NCBI RefSeq assembly: GCF_005887115.1
Contig: NZ_PNCJ01000039.1
Coordinates: 1-59,347, forward strand
Reading direction: 5' to 3'
DNA length: 59,347 bases
Source of the DNA: Pseudoalteromonas rubra
GTDB lineage: Bacteria > Pseudomonadota > Gammaproteobacteria > Enterobacterales > Alteromonadaceae
Below, in pieces: positions 45,001 to 53,484 of the stretch. Both the position numbers and the translations under genes were made by a program. Below the pieces are notes generated by a model. That model made no database searches, was not told where the DNA came from, and worked only from the letters and a program-made list of their open reading frames with translations. Position 1 is the stretch's first letter, and every line of letters begins with the position of its first letter.

Positions 45001-45107
45001 ATGAACAACTCGATGCGTTTGAATTTGAGCAAAGCCAAAATGTTGAATCGCAGTTGCAACTGTTGCAGTCCAATGGATTGGCAGAGGTGAAAGTCTGGAT
45101 GCGTTAG
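42030..45107 (+). CDS. Propeller-GGDEF membrane sensor, likely diguanylate cyclase
   Basis: 1025 residues: signal peptide (1-19), propeller repeats with Gly-Tyr-Ile-Trp-Leu-Gly-like blades (about 25-640), Y_Y_Y domain (about 675-745), a transmembrane helix near 760-780, coiled coil, then GGDEF (about 815-1000). The active loop is Ser-Gly-Asp-Glu-Phe, a functional variant. The RxxD inhibitory site is absent: Gln-Gly-Ser-Asp stands there, so c-di-GMP feedback is likely lost. It is probably an enzyme that makes c-di-GMP on a periplasmic signal. ATG 42030 has AGGGAG ahead and opens the signal peptide. It follows pgpA by 28 bases. Confidence 0.9.
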   Translation: MRFILLLLLCIFTTGVNAAINDYVVKQWSMQNGLPSQSIKSVVQDQQGYIWLGTQFGLSRFDGLQFSNYTTQNSEFLDSNAVNKLFVDRFGMLWIGTRRGVTRLNPQTLTTERFEVQGEVRDILEDHNGNIWVAANGLYYVSAKRLTLAQNNIDNKKLSLTHISQIVGSVTKMTSSPQGIWLVNERHLLRISESQSMGSNDMRLELSSKISLPRQLAQTNIHDLTWIDGKLFLASQLGAYFLDFDEVLRRYDEIGNNATYKFLSDQQGGMWVSTYGRLLYKESGGQWQYVELAQLDQGIWFTDIFIDDDGNVWMASINEGLWLAHAGRVERFSVGTQREQAISAITQDLQGNVWVATREGVGRLDSNDNYEPVISASQLNGVEIHDMEFIGERLFLGTGRGVVIYEDDKLLAIPNREFRQTQVFTLTPSNQGGLWLGTGRGLYRLDYSGLTPFTYNAFLGSQFITYVVDFPRFGFIGTDKGAYKYNERGIEKIGGQTSLESAYVTSILHVEGSATLVGTFYDGLYYRSQDGDWHQLDASHGLPYGPILSLHFDKSQQLVWVSTMKGVYRMPIAQFSEPMQNLQVEQVINPFDRQLDGVPSQCCTGLGHDAVVEQDDYLLYPSLQGIVRIPKKVQLFSAAELAPKFESIVTATRNLTPDRLEGPVELDTSERDLTIRYTAIDFYAPQSIEFRYKLDGHDAQWRDAQSRREAIYTNLPPGDFTFLLQVKRRGQDWQQAHNLSLNLQLPQRFDETVFFRLIITCGFMFLFYLVFWVFRTQERRKQAALEALVAERTTELRKANDKLNQVNTQLKLVSHSDELTGLRSRRFLFDQLPKDIEHYQRNAQSLRQQDKSLVLMILNIDSFSKINDAYGPIGGDSCLQQLATLLNTRTQGSDYVARWSGDEFLLLLRDFKCSEVERYVSELCKAIARFEFKLPNGKSLNLSVSVGWSFYPLPLLGGQVIGWEASVNLADIALHEVKQRGGDGAATIIFDEQLDAFEFEQSQNVESQLQLLQSNGLAEVKVWMR

Positions 45108-45296
45108 TCAGAGATTAGTGTTCGGTTCTGAGCCTAAAACTGAGTTTAAATCATGACTAATATTGTGTAATTATCAACGGATATTATAAATTTAACTACT
45201 TTTAATTTGAAAAGAGATAAATATAATATACTCTCTATATACCGAGCTTAATTAACTCATAAAATTCTAAATTCAACAATCTACGAGAGTAATCCA

Positions 45297-45602
45297 ATGC
45301 GTGAAATAAGATCTTTTATTAAGACTGCAAGTTACAGTGATTTGAATAAAGCGCTGGAGCTTATCCAAGCCGCTATTGATGAGCAGGCAAAACAGGAAGA
45401 AGCCAAAAAAGAAGTTTTGGCACTGATTAAAGAAAAAGGATTGTCTTTAGAAGATTTTGCTTCCGAATCAGCAACTGATAAGCGCAGCAAAGTACGTCCA
45501 AAATACCGTATTGAAAAAGACGGTGAAGTATTTGAATGGACTGGTCGTGGTAAAACACCAAAAGCATTTGTTGGTGTTAACTTAGAAGATTACAAAATCT
45601 AG
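45297..45602 (+). CDS. Short H-NS family protein
   Basis: A 101-residue protein. The C-terminal DNA-binding part is clear: basic segment then Tyr-x-Ile-x2-Asp-Gly-x5-Trp-Thr-Gly-Arg-Gly-Lys-Thr-Pro-x2-Phe. The N-terminal part is a helical, charged oligomerisation region but is much shorter than in E. coli H-NS (137). So it may be a truncated-type regulator or partner. The upstream region (45108-45296) is AT-rich, as often for H-NS targets, suggesting autorepression. Short lead, single gene. Confidence 0.88.
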   Translation: MREIRSFIKTASYSDLNKALELIQAAIDEQAKQEEAKKEVLALIKEKGLSLEDFASESATDKRSKVRPKYRIEKDGEVFEWTGRGKTPKAFVGVNLEDYKI

Positions 45603-45615
45603 TTACCGCGCTATG

Positions 45616-45649
45616 TAAGCCAGTCATATTATATAAAATGGCTGGCTTA
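45616..45649 (+). terminator. Hairpin after the H-NS-like gene
   Basis: 12-pair stem TAAGCCAGTCAT/ATGGCTGGCTTA (one G-T pair) with a 10-base A/T loop, 13 bases after the stop. No T tract follows. Confidence 0.55.
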
Positions 45650-45745
45650 TGAGGTTAAGATACCTTTTCTGGGTTCACATTTCATACCCCATTAGTACAC
45701 ACCATAATTAAAAATCCTCCACTGTTAATATAGTCAGGTGTCCCT

Positions 45746-47482
45746 ATTTACACACTAAGACCTTATCAAGAAGAAGCCGTTGCAAATACCATAGCCCACT
45801 TTAAAAAGTCAGATGACAGTGCGGTAATTGTTCTGCCAACAGGGGCAGGTAAAAGTCTGGTTATTGCACAGCTAGCTCGATTAGCAAGACATAAAATATT
45901 GGTCATGACACATGTCAAAGAATTAGTTGAGCAAAATGCCCAGAAATATCAAAGTTATGGTCTATCTGCGAGTATTTATTCCGCAGGTTTGAAACAAAAA
46001 GAGCTGACTCATCAGGTGACATTTGCCAGTGTGCAGTCATTAGCTCGAAATTTGGAAGCCATTGATACTTTTTATTCTTTGCTGATTATCGATGAATGTC
46101 ACCGAGTTAGCGGTGAAGACGACAGCCAGTATATGGCGGTGATCGCGCGCTTGCGGCAGTTTAATCCGGCGCTAAAGATACTTGGGCTGACGGCAACCCC
46201 CTATCGTCTTGGCAGTGGGTGGGTGTATCACAGCCACTATCATGGCTTTGTTCGGGGCAGTGATACTAGCCCTTTTCGACGCTGTATTTACGAATTACCC
46301 CTGCGCTATATGATAAAACACGGTTATCTGACGCCACCTAAGCAGCTTGACCCTGCGGTTGAGAATTACGATTTTTCAGCGTTGGATAGTAATGCATTCG
46401 GGCGATACAGCGAAGCAGATATGAACCAGCTGTTGCAAAGCAACACCCGGGCAACCAAGAGTATCATCGAACATGTAATGTCACTCAGTGAACGGCGCCA
46501 CGGTGTTATGATATTTGCTGCGACCGTATTGCATGCCAAAGAAATTGTGGGGTATCTACCAGACGGACAAACAGCACTGGTGCTCGGTGATACAGATAAC
46601 CGCGAGCGAGATGAAATCATCGCGGCCTTTAAGCGCAGAGAGATAAAATACCTGGTCAATGTATCGGTACTAACCACGGGCTTTGATGCACCACATGTGG
46701 ATGTCATTGCGATTTTAAGGCCCACAGAGTCGGTGAGTCTGTATCAGCAGATAGTGGGGCGGGGCTTGCGTTTGAGTGAAGGCAAGAAAGATTGTCTGGT
46801 GATTGATTACGCTGCCAATGAGTTTGACCTGTTTCACCCTGAGGTGGGCAGTAAGAAGCCGAATTCGGACAATGAACCTGTACAAGTGCTATGTCCCGGC
46901 TGCGGGTTTGGCAATGTCTTTTGGGGCAAATACGACGAACAAGGGCGAGTCATTGAACACTTTGGTCGGCGTTGTCAGGGGTTGTTGCAGGACGATGACG
47001 GCAATGAGCAGCAATGTGACTATCGTTTTAAATTCAAAGAATGTGATAGCTGTGGCGCAGAAAATGATATCGCTGCGCGTCAGTGTCACAGTTGCGCAGT
47101 GATGCTGACCGATCCGGACGATAAACTGAGGGCTGCATTGAACCTGAAAAACGCTATGGTGTTGAGGTGCAGCGGTCTGAGCGGGGAAGTGGTGAAAGCG
47201 CAGTTGCTGAAAATTACCTATTTCGATGAGGACGGGGCCAGTGTGAGCGAAGTCTTTGACTTTGCTAAGCCTGCGAGCCGCGGCTATTTTGTTCGCCAGT
47301 TTGAAAAACACTGTCGTACTGGTGTACGTGTAAACGCTTGGACTGAGGCTGCTCAGGTGGATGCCACTCTACTGTCGGCGCCAGATTTTGTAATTGCCCG
47401 GCAGCATAAGAAATATGGCTGGCAGGTTACAGAAAAGATTTTTGATTATCAGGGCAGTTATCGAACTGCAGATAAGAGCTAA
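45746..47482 (+). CDS. radD: DEAD/DEAH box helicase RadD, apparent ATT start
   Basis: A 578-residue superfamily 2 ATPase that matches E. coli RadD/YejH (586) end to end: Walker A Leu-Pro-Thr-Gly-Ala-Gly-Lys-Ser (30-37), Asp-Glu-Cys-His (near 116), Gln-Ile-Val-Gly-Arg-Gly-Leu-Arg (near 335), then a cysteine-rich zinc region with Cys-Pro-Gly-Cys-Gly-Phe and Cys-Asp-Ser-Cys-Gly-Ala. It acts with RecA and SSB in recombination repair. No ATG, GTG or TTG lies in frame between the TAG at 45731 and the Walker motif; the first TTG (45899) would delete Walker A. ATT at 45746 aligns with the second residue of E. coli RadD and has CAGGTG five bases ahead. Confidence 0.88.
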   Translation: MYTLRPYQEEAVANTIAHFKKSDDSAVIVLPTGAGKSLVIAQLARLARHKILVMTHVKELVEQNAQKYQSYGLSASIYSAGLKQKELTHQVTFASVQSLARNLEAIDTFYSLLIIDECHRVSGEDDSQYMAVIARLRQFNPALKILGLTATPYRLGSGWVYHSHYHGFVRGSDTSPFRRCIYELPLRYMIKHGYLTPPKQLDPAVENYDFSALDSNAFGRYSEADMNQLLQSNTRATKSIIEHVMSLSERRHGVMIFAATVLHAKEIVGYLPDGQTALVLGDTDNRERDEIIAAFKRREIKYLVNVSVLTTGFDAPHVDVIAILRPTESVSLYQQIVGRGLRLSEGKKDCLVIDYAANEFDLFHPEVGSKKPNSDNEPVQVLCPGCGFGNVFWGKYDEQGRVIEHFGRRCQGLLQDDDGNEQQCDYRFKFKECDSCGAENDIAARQCHSCAVMLTDPDDKLRAALNLKNAMVLRCSGLSGEVVKAQLLKITYFDEDGASVSEVFDFAKPASRGYFVRQFEKHCRTGVRVNAWTEAAQVDATLLSAPDFVIARQHKKYGWQVTEKIFDYQGSYRTADKS

Positions 47483-47506
47483 TGCAGAGTGTTGTAAACT
47501 CTGCAT
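47482..47506. terminator. Hairpin between convergent radD and rraB
   Basis: Perfect 9-bp stem ATGCAGAGT/ACTCTGCAT with a 7-base loop, directly after the radD stop and just before the rraB stop. No long T tract. Confidence 0.55.
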
Positions 47507-47522
47507 CATTCAGGTCCGAGGG

Positions 47523-47855
47523 TTACTCGGCAAGTATTCCCCATCCGTCGCCATAGCCCTCGTGGCTGTTTGCGATAGACTCAAGGTATTGCTCGGTCTG
47601 ACTTAACAGCTGGTGCTCGGGCACCATAGTCACTGAAGTGACGACTTCCCATACACCGGTATCCGGACAGGTATCCAATTTGGTTTTTGGTGCCAACTCA
47701 TCTTCTGCGATGGTGCTCATAAAACGCTCAGCGTCGGCTTTTTGTTCGAACAAAATAAAAAAATCGATGCTGTGCATCTGGGTGAGATCTACACCGGCTG
47801 CAGCAATTTCAGATAGTAGCTGGCCGTTGTCATCATCAGGGAATTGCATAATCAT
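47523..47855 (-). CDS. rraB: Ribonuclease E inhibitor RraB family protein
   Basis: A 110-residue acidic protein with the RraB pattern: Asp-Asp-Asp-Asn-Gly-x-Leu-Leu at the start, His-Ser-Ile-Asp-Phe-Phe-x-x-Phe in the middle and the typical Gly-Asp-Gly-Trp-Gly end. It would bind RNase E and reduce its activity. The start at 47855 is chosen because upstream in-frame residues are hydrophobic and unlike the family; ATG 47849 is also possible. Confidence 0.8.
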   Translation of the reverse strand: MIMQFPDDDNGQLLSEIAAAGVDLTQMHSIDFFILFEQKADAERFMSTIAEDELAPKTKLDTCPDTGVWEVVTSVTMVPEHQLLSQTEQYLESIANSHEGYGDGWGILAE

Positions 47856-48031
47856 ACTCAAGTTAATATAGCTGCTGATATTGTCCGCTATCCAACACAA
47901 AATAAAAAGCATTGACCGCAAAAATTTGTATGTAAGCGCGCAAAAATAACACAGTGATAAGTACATCCACTCCATGTCAGCGTCATCTTGCTGTGGTATT
48001 ATAATGTCACTGTAAATTTTAGGGTTATTTA

Positions 48032-49768
48032 GTGCGTTTATCTGCGTTTATTGCCATTCTAGTTGTTCTTCTCTTTTCATTTCAGGTATGGGCAAGCGAT
48101 TCATCTGGTATTACAGAGTTTACTGTAAGTCAGGCGCCAGACGGCGCTGAGTTATCAGATGAAGCACATGACAATGTCATGCGTTTTCTGAGCACCTATG
48201 TTGGTAAGCCGTTTACGCCGCGCAGACAGAAGCTGATTGATAAAGATATCACTAAGGCATTACAGGCGCTTGGGTATTATCATCACACGCTTAACATGGC
48301 GTTTGATCCAAAGACGCGGCGCGTCGCCCTGATTTTGGACCCTGGTGTCGCATTACAGTGGCACCAGGTAGAGATTGTCCTGCAGGGAATTGAAGACGAC
48401 GCATTGCGCTTACGATTACTTGATGGTGCCATTCAAATAGGTGAGCAGGTTAGACATGACCGTTATGAAGCCACCAAAGCGCAGATAGAAAGTGTATTGC
48501 TGGAGCTGGGGTATTTTGATTTTCAGTGGCTCAAAAAACAGCTCAGTGTGGATCGCTCGCAACAACAGGTCTCTGCAATCTTGTCGTTGTCTGCAGGGCC
48601 CAGATATCGGTTTGGGGAACTACGTCTGTCGGCAAAATCAAAAGCGGTTGCGTTTGCTCAAGCGTTAAGTCCATTTAGCCCGGGTGAGTTTTATGCTGCC
48701 CAGAAGCTGTCTCAATATAACCTTACTTTGAATGAAACGCCGTATTTTCAGAGCGTTCGGGTTTACCCTTTGCTCAAACTCAGGCACCAAGGCGCTGTCC
48801 CAATTCGCGTTGAGCTGGTCGACAAACCGGCCAACAGCTATGAAGTCGGTGGAGGCTATAGTACTGATTTAGGTGCGAAAGCAAGGTTCAAATGGAGTAA
48901 ACCCTGGATAACGAGCGGGGGGCACTCCATGACATCGGATCTCAATATTTCTCAGCGTCAACAAGATATCAGTGGTGCTTATACCATTCCGGTGAATGAT
49001 CCGAATAATGATGTATTTCGCATTCTGGGGGGATATCAGTTACAGGACGACCTCACCGAAGGAGTTGATACTAAAACCTGGAATATTCAGGTGCAGCGCC
49101 AGTGGTTGACACCCGGGAACTGGATACGCACTGCGTTTTTAAAACGTGAGCATGAAACCAGTGAACAGGATGGCGACACACTGAAAACTGAAATGCTGAT
49201 CCCCGGTGTGAGTTATGCAAAAAAACAGAGCCTGGGAGGGATGTTGCCGTACTGGGGCAATGAACGACTGATTTCTGTCGAGCTGGCCAGTGAATCTTTG
49301 GTCTCGTCGACTTCCCTGATCAAAGTACGCTGGAAAAATGCCTGGTTGCGTAACATAGCGCAGCAACACTTCTTTCTGACTCGATTGGAGGCGGGTGCAA
49401 TTGTGACCGATGATATTGAAGCCGTGCCCTTCAATATGCGTTTTTTTGCCGGTGGCGATCAGAGCGTTCGTGGGTTTGCTTATCAATCTGTAGCACCGCG
49501 GGATGGTGAGGGTAAGCTACTGGGCGGCAAATATCTTGCAACGGCGAGTGCAGAATACAACTATCAGTTTATGCCCAACTGGCGTGTTGCGCTGTTTATG
49601 GACACAGGCACTGCAACGGACGACTTTGAGGAAGAATGGGCACTAGGTGCCGGATTTGGCTTTCGCTATCTGACCCCGGTCGGACCTATCCGCCTGGACC
49701 ACGCCTGGGGGCTGAGTAAAGACAGTAAGAGCACCCGTTTAAGTATTGTCATTGGACCGGAGATGTAA
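48032..49768 (+). CDS. tamA: TamA, outer-membrane translocation and assembly factor
   Basis: A 578-residue Omp85-family protein: signal peptide to about residue 22, POTRA domains (about 25-265), then a 16-stranded barrel with the conserved Val-Arg-Gly-Phe near residue 485 and the C-terminal barrel end. It assists membrane-protein assembly with TamB. GTG start with AGGG seven bases ahead. The TAATG junction overlaps tamB by one base. Confidence 0.93.
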   Translation: MRLSAFIAILVVLLFSFQVWASDSSGITEFTVSQAPDGAELSDEAHDNVMRFLSTYVGKPFTPRRQKLIDKDITKALQALGYYHHTLNMAFDPKTRRVALILDPGVALQWHQVEIVLQGIEDDALRLRLLDGAIQIGEQVRHDRYEATKAQIESVLLELGYFDFQWLKKQLSVDRSQQQVSAILSLSAGPRYRFGELRLSAKSKAVAFAQALSPFSPGEFYAAQKLSQYNLTLNETPYFQSVRVYPLLKLRHQGAVPIRVELVDKPANSYEVGGGYSTDLGAKARFKWSKPWITSGGHSMTSDLNISQRQQDISGAYTIPVNDPNNDVFRILGGYQLQDDLTEGVDTKTWNIQVQRQWLTPGNWIRTAFLKREHETSEQDGDTLKTEMLIPGVSYAKKQSLGGMLPYWGNERLISVELASESLVSSTSLIKVRWKNAWLRNIAQQHFFLTRLEAGAIVTDDIEAVPFNMRFFAGGDQSVRGFAYQSVAPRDGEGKLLGGKYLATASAEYNYQFMPNWRVALFMDTGTATDDFEEEWALGAGFGFRYLTPVGPIRLDHAWGLSKDSKSTRLSIVIGPEM

Positions 49769-52700
49769 TGGGATTAAAAGTCTTGCTGCGCCGTATTAGT
49801 TACACCGTTATTGGCCTCTGTGTGATGGTATTTTGCTTGTTATTTACGTTACCAGGTCACAAACTAGTGATCTGGGTGGCCAATCACAGTGTAACTGGTT
49901 TGCAAATTAGCTCACCTCAGGCACGTCTGCTGTCCAATGCCGTACTGGACGTACAACTACAGAATGAACAGGTGACCTTTCATGCCCGTAAGCTCAGCCT
50001 GTCACTTGATTGGTTTAGTTGCGCCACATTATGTCTGTCAGGCAGTGCTGATAAGGTAACATTAGCTCTGGCTAAGTCCGTCGCCGAGCCCGAGGTGACA
50101 GCTGAGCCTGTGCAAGCGACTGAAGCTGAGCCATTCTCCTTACCATTCTCCTTTGCTATCAAACAATTTCGTTTAGAAGCAGCAGAGCTCAAGGCAGCAG
50201 GACATGAAGTAAGGCTCAGTAAACTGGCGGTGGCAGTCAGAGCTGATGAACAGGGCCTTCAAATCAATAAGTTTACACTGAGTCGTGCACAGATCAGGCA
50301 AACTGACGCGCCAGCTCCTGCCGCCCCTTTCGTTATGCCGACAGTGATCCCCGCATTATCATTGCCCGCCATACAACTTCCTGTGGCTGTCAGTATCGAG
50401 CAGTTTACAGTCACTGAGCTTAGCTATCGCCCTTATGAGGGGAAGTTGCAGGCCGTAAATCAGCTTCGGCTAAGTGCCGCTGCCGAGCAGTCCGAGTTGT
50501 CGATACACCATTTGTCACTGTCTTATCTCACACATCATCTCGCTCTGGCAGCGCAGGCAGATTTGAGTCGCTGGGCTGTGTCGGGGGGAATAGATTATGA
50601 GCATGGCAACTACCAAGGCGCACTTACATTTACTGGTGATCTTAATCAACTGGACCTGTCTGCCACACTGTCTGGTAATGCACAGGGCAAAATCGCGTTG
50701 AGTGTGAGTCCGGCAGTGCCAAACTGGCCTTTCTCACTGACGGTAAACGCCGAACAACTTGCTCTGGGTTCAGACAATACACTGCAAAAGCTATCACTCG
50801 ACGCGCAAGGGACTGCAGTTGACTATTTGGTCAATGCACATGCTGGCGTGCAACTGAGTGAGCAACTTGATTTAGCTGACCGTGAGCTGGATATACAACT
50901 GGCAGCGTCTGGCGGACTCACTGCCTTGACGTTACAAAAGGCTGGGCTCACATTGGGTGACGCGCATACCCAGCTCAGTGCTCAGGTGAGCTGGCAAGAT
51001 GGGTTGCGAAGCCAGATAGAGGGCGAGTTACATGCCTTGCCTTTGGGTGCCTGGCTGAAGCTGGATGAGACCCAGTTATCAGGGGCTTATCAGCTTGACT
51101 TTTCCCAGCATGGTCAGCAGTGGCGGGCGCAGGTTAATGAACTGGAACTCAGCGGACAGCTGGCCGCCCTTCCATTGCAGCTGGTTGCCCGCGGTAACAT
51201 AAATAGTGATTTACATGGTGAGATCCAGACCGCCCAGCTCAGCTATGGAAATAGCCAGCTCACCCTGTCGGGTACAGCTGATCAGCAACTGAATGTGCGT
51301 GGTGAGTTGTCACTGGCGCACCAAAAAAATGCCGTGTTGCCGGCGGATGTGCAACTGTCAGGACACTTCACCGCCACCGGACCAATAAAATCACCGAAAC
51401 TGACGTTACGCAGCCAGCTGGATAAACTTGTGTATCTGGATACGTCAGTAGAGAGTGGCACATTGGCACTTTCTCTTGATTTGGCCAGGGATTGGTTGAC
51501 TGACCTGAACATGTCTTTGTCTGCCGTGACTCAGGGGGACTTACCTGCTACGGCTCTCAATGTAACAGGCCAGGGAGATCTGAACCACCACCAGCTGACA
51601 ATTCAGGTTGAGAACTCACGTAGCAGTGGCGATCTGACATTCAGTGGACAGTATGCTAAGCAGGCCTGGGTTGGTCAGCTGCATGCAGGTATGTTGCGCT
51701 TGGACAACAGTGAATTGGTGTTGATGTCACCAGCGGAATTGGCGGTGAAAGCGGATCAGATAATCGTGGCGCGTCAATGCTGGACACTCTCACCCGGACA
51801 GCTCTGCTTAGCGGCAGAGCATGGGTCCCGGGGCCAGGCGAGCATTGAATTACAGCAGCTGGACCTGACGCACTTTAATCCGTTGCTGAGTAACCTGGCT
51901 GAATTTAAAGGTATACTCTCTGGCACTGTCGGGGCAAAATGGTCGCAGGGCCAGTTAGAGACGCTGGATGGGCAACTGGCTATGGCCGACGCAAAGGTCA
52001 CACTATATGGTGCAGCCCAAGAGCAACTTGATGATAGCGAGGCGGGGGCAGCGCCGACCTTACCACTTGAAATAGAAAAATTTTCTCTGACACTGAACAG
52101 TGATGCCCGAGAGGCAAAAGCCAATTGGCAACTGGCGCTCAGAAAGTTAGGCCATTTTAATGGTGAGCTGCTGATGCCATTGCAGGCCGAGCCTCAATCT
52201 GTGCGCGGGCATGTAAACATAGCAGGTATAGAGTTGAGTAAATTCCGGCCTTTGCTACGCCGGTTATTGTGGCCAGATCTGGAACTGGCGGGGGTCATTG
52301 CGGGTCAGGTCAACATCGACGGTGCGCTGACACTGCCGCAGTTAAGTGGACAGCTTAGCGCCCAAGACATCCAGCTAAAAGCCAGTGAGCTTCCTCTGGC
52401 CATTAGCGACTTAGATCTTGATGTGCAATTGAATGGCCAGCAGGCTGAGCTAGTTGGACAGCTTAATACGGCGCCACGAGGTCAGGTCGCGCTCAGCGGT
52501 GAAGTTGATTGGCACAACGCTCTGAGGGCAAAGTTAAATCTCAATGGTGAACAGTTAACTTTGACACCGCAACCGGGTGTTACCCTGGATGTAACGCCAG
52601 ACTTGTCATTGCGTTACAACGGTGAGTATGCAGAGGTAACCGGGATGCTTACTGTGCCTTATGGTCGCATAGAAATTGAAGAGTTACCCCAGGGAGTGGT

Positions 52701-53484
52701 CGCGGTAAGCGACGATCAGGTCATCGTTGATAAGACCAGCCCCACTCGGTCGGCCCAGATGATGGATTACCGGCTCGATCTGGACGTACGCTTGCTGGAT
52801 GATGTCAGGGTTAAGGCCCTGGGTTTGGACGCTTACCTGACAGGTGAGTTGTCCTTGGAAAAGCAGCTTGCTTCGGCCTTACTGGCCAGTGGTGAGATCA
52901 ATTTGCGAGAAGGGCGGTACAAAGCATTTGGGCAGGACCTGAGCATAGAAACGGGTCAGCTGGGTTTCAATGGTCCGCTGGACAAGCCCTACATTAATGT
53001 ACGAGCAATCCGTAATCCTGAGACAACGGCCAATGGTGTTGTTGCCGGAGTTGAAGTCAAAGGCAGTATTCGAAGCCCTGAATTGGTGATTTATTCACAG
53101 CCAGCGATGGACCAGGCCCAGGCACTGGCTTACCTGCTCAATGGTCAGCCGTTAGGTGATGGTCAGAGTAATAACAATACCATGCTGGCGCAGTTTCTGT
53201 TGTCCCAGAGTATAGATCGCAGCAAGGGGTATTTTGCCAAAGCGGGTGAGACCATAGGGATACAGGATGTAAACCTGTCGGCCAAGGGCAGTGGTGATGA
53301 TACTCAAGTGGAAGTGTCGGGTTATCTGACCCCCAGTGTCCAGGTCAGTTATCGGGTGGGCGTTTTTGCATCGCTGAGTGAAGTCGCGGTGCGCTACCGG
53401 ATTTTTTCGAAATTTTATATTGAAGCGACCAGTGGTTTGTATAAAAGTATTGATCTGCTGTACAAATTTGACTGGGACGAATAA
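49768..53484 (+). CDS. tamB: TamB, translocation and assembly module subunit
   Basis: 1238 residues: an N-terminal inner-membrane anchor (about 9-30), a long beta-taco fold of repeats, and the C-terminal DUF490 domain (about 880-1238) ending in Lys-Phe-Asp-Trp-Asp-Glu. It spans the periplasm, with TamA at the outer membrane, and is linked to phospholipid transport and membrane-protein assembly. Its stop overlaps the next start by one base. Confidence 0.93.
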   Translation: MGLKVLLRRISYTVIGLCVMVFCLLFTLPGHKLVIWVANHSVTGLQISSPQARLLSNAVLDVQLQNEQVTFHARKLSLSLDWFSCATLCLSGSADKVTLALAKSVAEPEVTAEPVQATEAEPFSLPFSFAIKQFRLEAAELKAAGHEVRLSKLAVAVRADEQGLQINKFTLSRAQIRQTDAPAPAAPFVMPTVIPALSLPAIQLPVAVSIEQFTVTELSYRPYEGKLQAVNQLRLSAAAEQSELSIHHLSLSYLTHHLALAAQADLSRWAVSGGIDYEHGNYQGALTFTGDLNQLDLSATLSGNAQGKIALSVSPAVPNWPFSLTVNAEQLALGSDNTLQKLSLDAQGTAVDYLVNAHAGVQLSEQLDLADRELDIQLAASGGLTALTLQKAGLTLGDAHTQLSAQVSWQDGLRSQIEGELHALPLGAWLKLDETQLSGAYQLDFSQHGQQWRAQVNELELSGQLAALPLQLVARGNINSDLHGEIQTAQLSYGNSQLTLSGTADQQLNVRGELSLAHQKNAVLPADVQLSGHFTATGPIKSPKLTLRSQLDKLVYLDTSVESGTLALSLDLARDWLTDLNMSLSAVTQGDLPATALNVTGQGDLNHHQLTIQVENSRSSGDLTFSGQYAKQAWVGQLHAGMLRLDNSELVLMSPAELAVKADQIIVARQCWTLSPGQLCLAAEHGSRGQASIELQQLDLTHFNPLLSNLAEFKGILSGTVGAKWSQGQLETLDGQLAMADAKVTLYGAAQEQLDDSEAGAAPTLPLEIEKFSLTLNSDAREAKANWQLALRKLGHFNGELLMPLQAEPQSVRGHVNIAGIELSKFRPLLRRLLWPDLELAGVIAGQVNIDGALTLPQLSGQLSAQDIQLKASELPLAISDLDLDVQLNGQQAELVGQLNTAPRGQVALSGEVDWHNALRAKLNLNGEQLTLTPQPGVTLDVTPDLSLRYNGEYAEVTGMLTVPYGRIEIEELPQGVVAVSDDQVIVDKTSPTRSAQMMDYRLDLDVRLLDDVRVKALGLDAYLTGELSLEKQLASALLASGEINLREGRYKAFGQDLSIETGQLGFNGPLDKPYINVRAIRNPETTANGVVAGVEVKGSIRSPELVIYSQPAMDQAQALAYLLNGQPLGDGQSNNNTMLAQFLLSQSIDRSKGYFAKAGETIGIQDVNLSAKGSGDDTQVEVSGYLTPSVQVSYRVGVFASLSEVAVRYRIFSKFYIEATSGLYKSIDLLYKFDWDE

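Noticed and set aside
45899..47482. radD start at TTG 45899
   Set aside because: This would remove Walker A and 51 residues that match the family.
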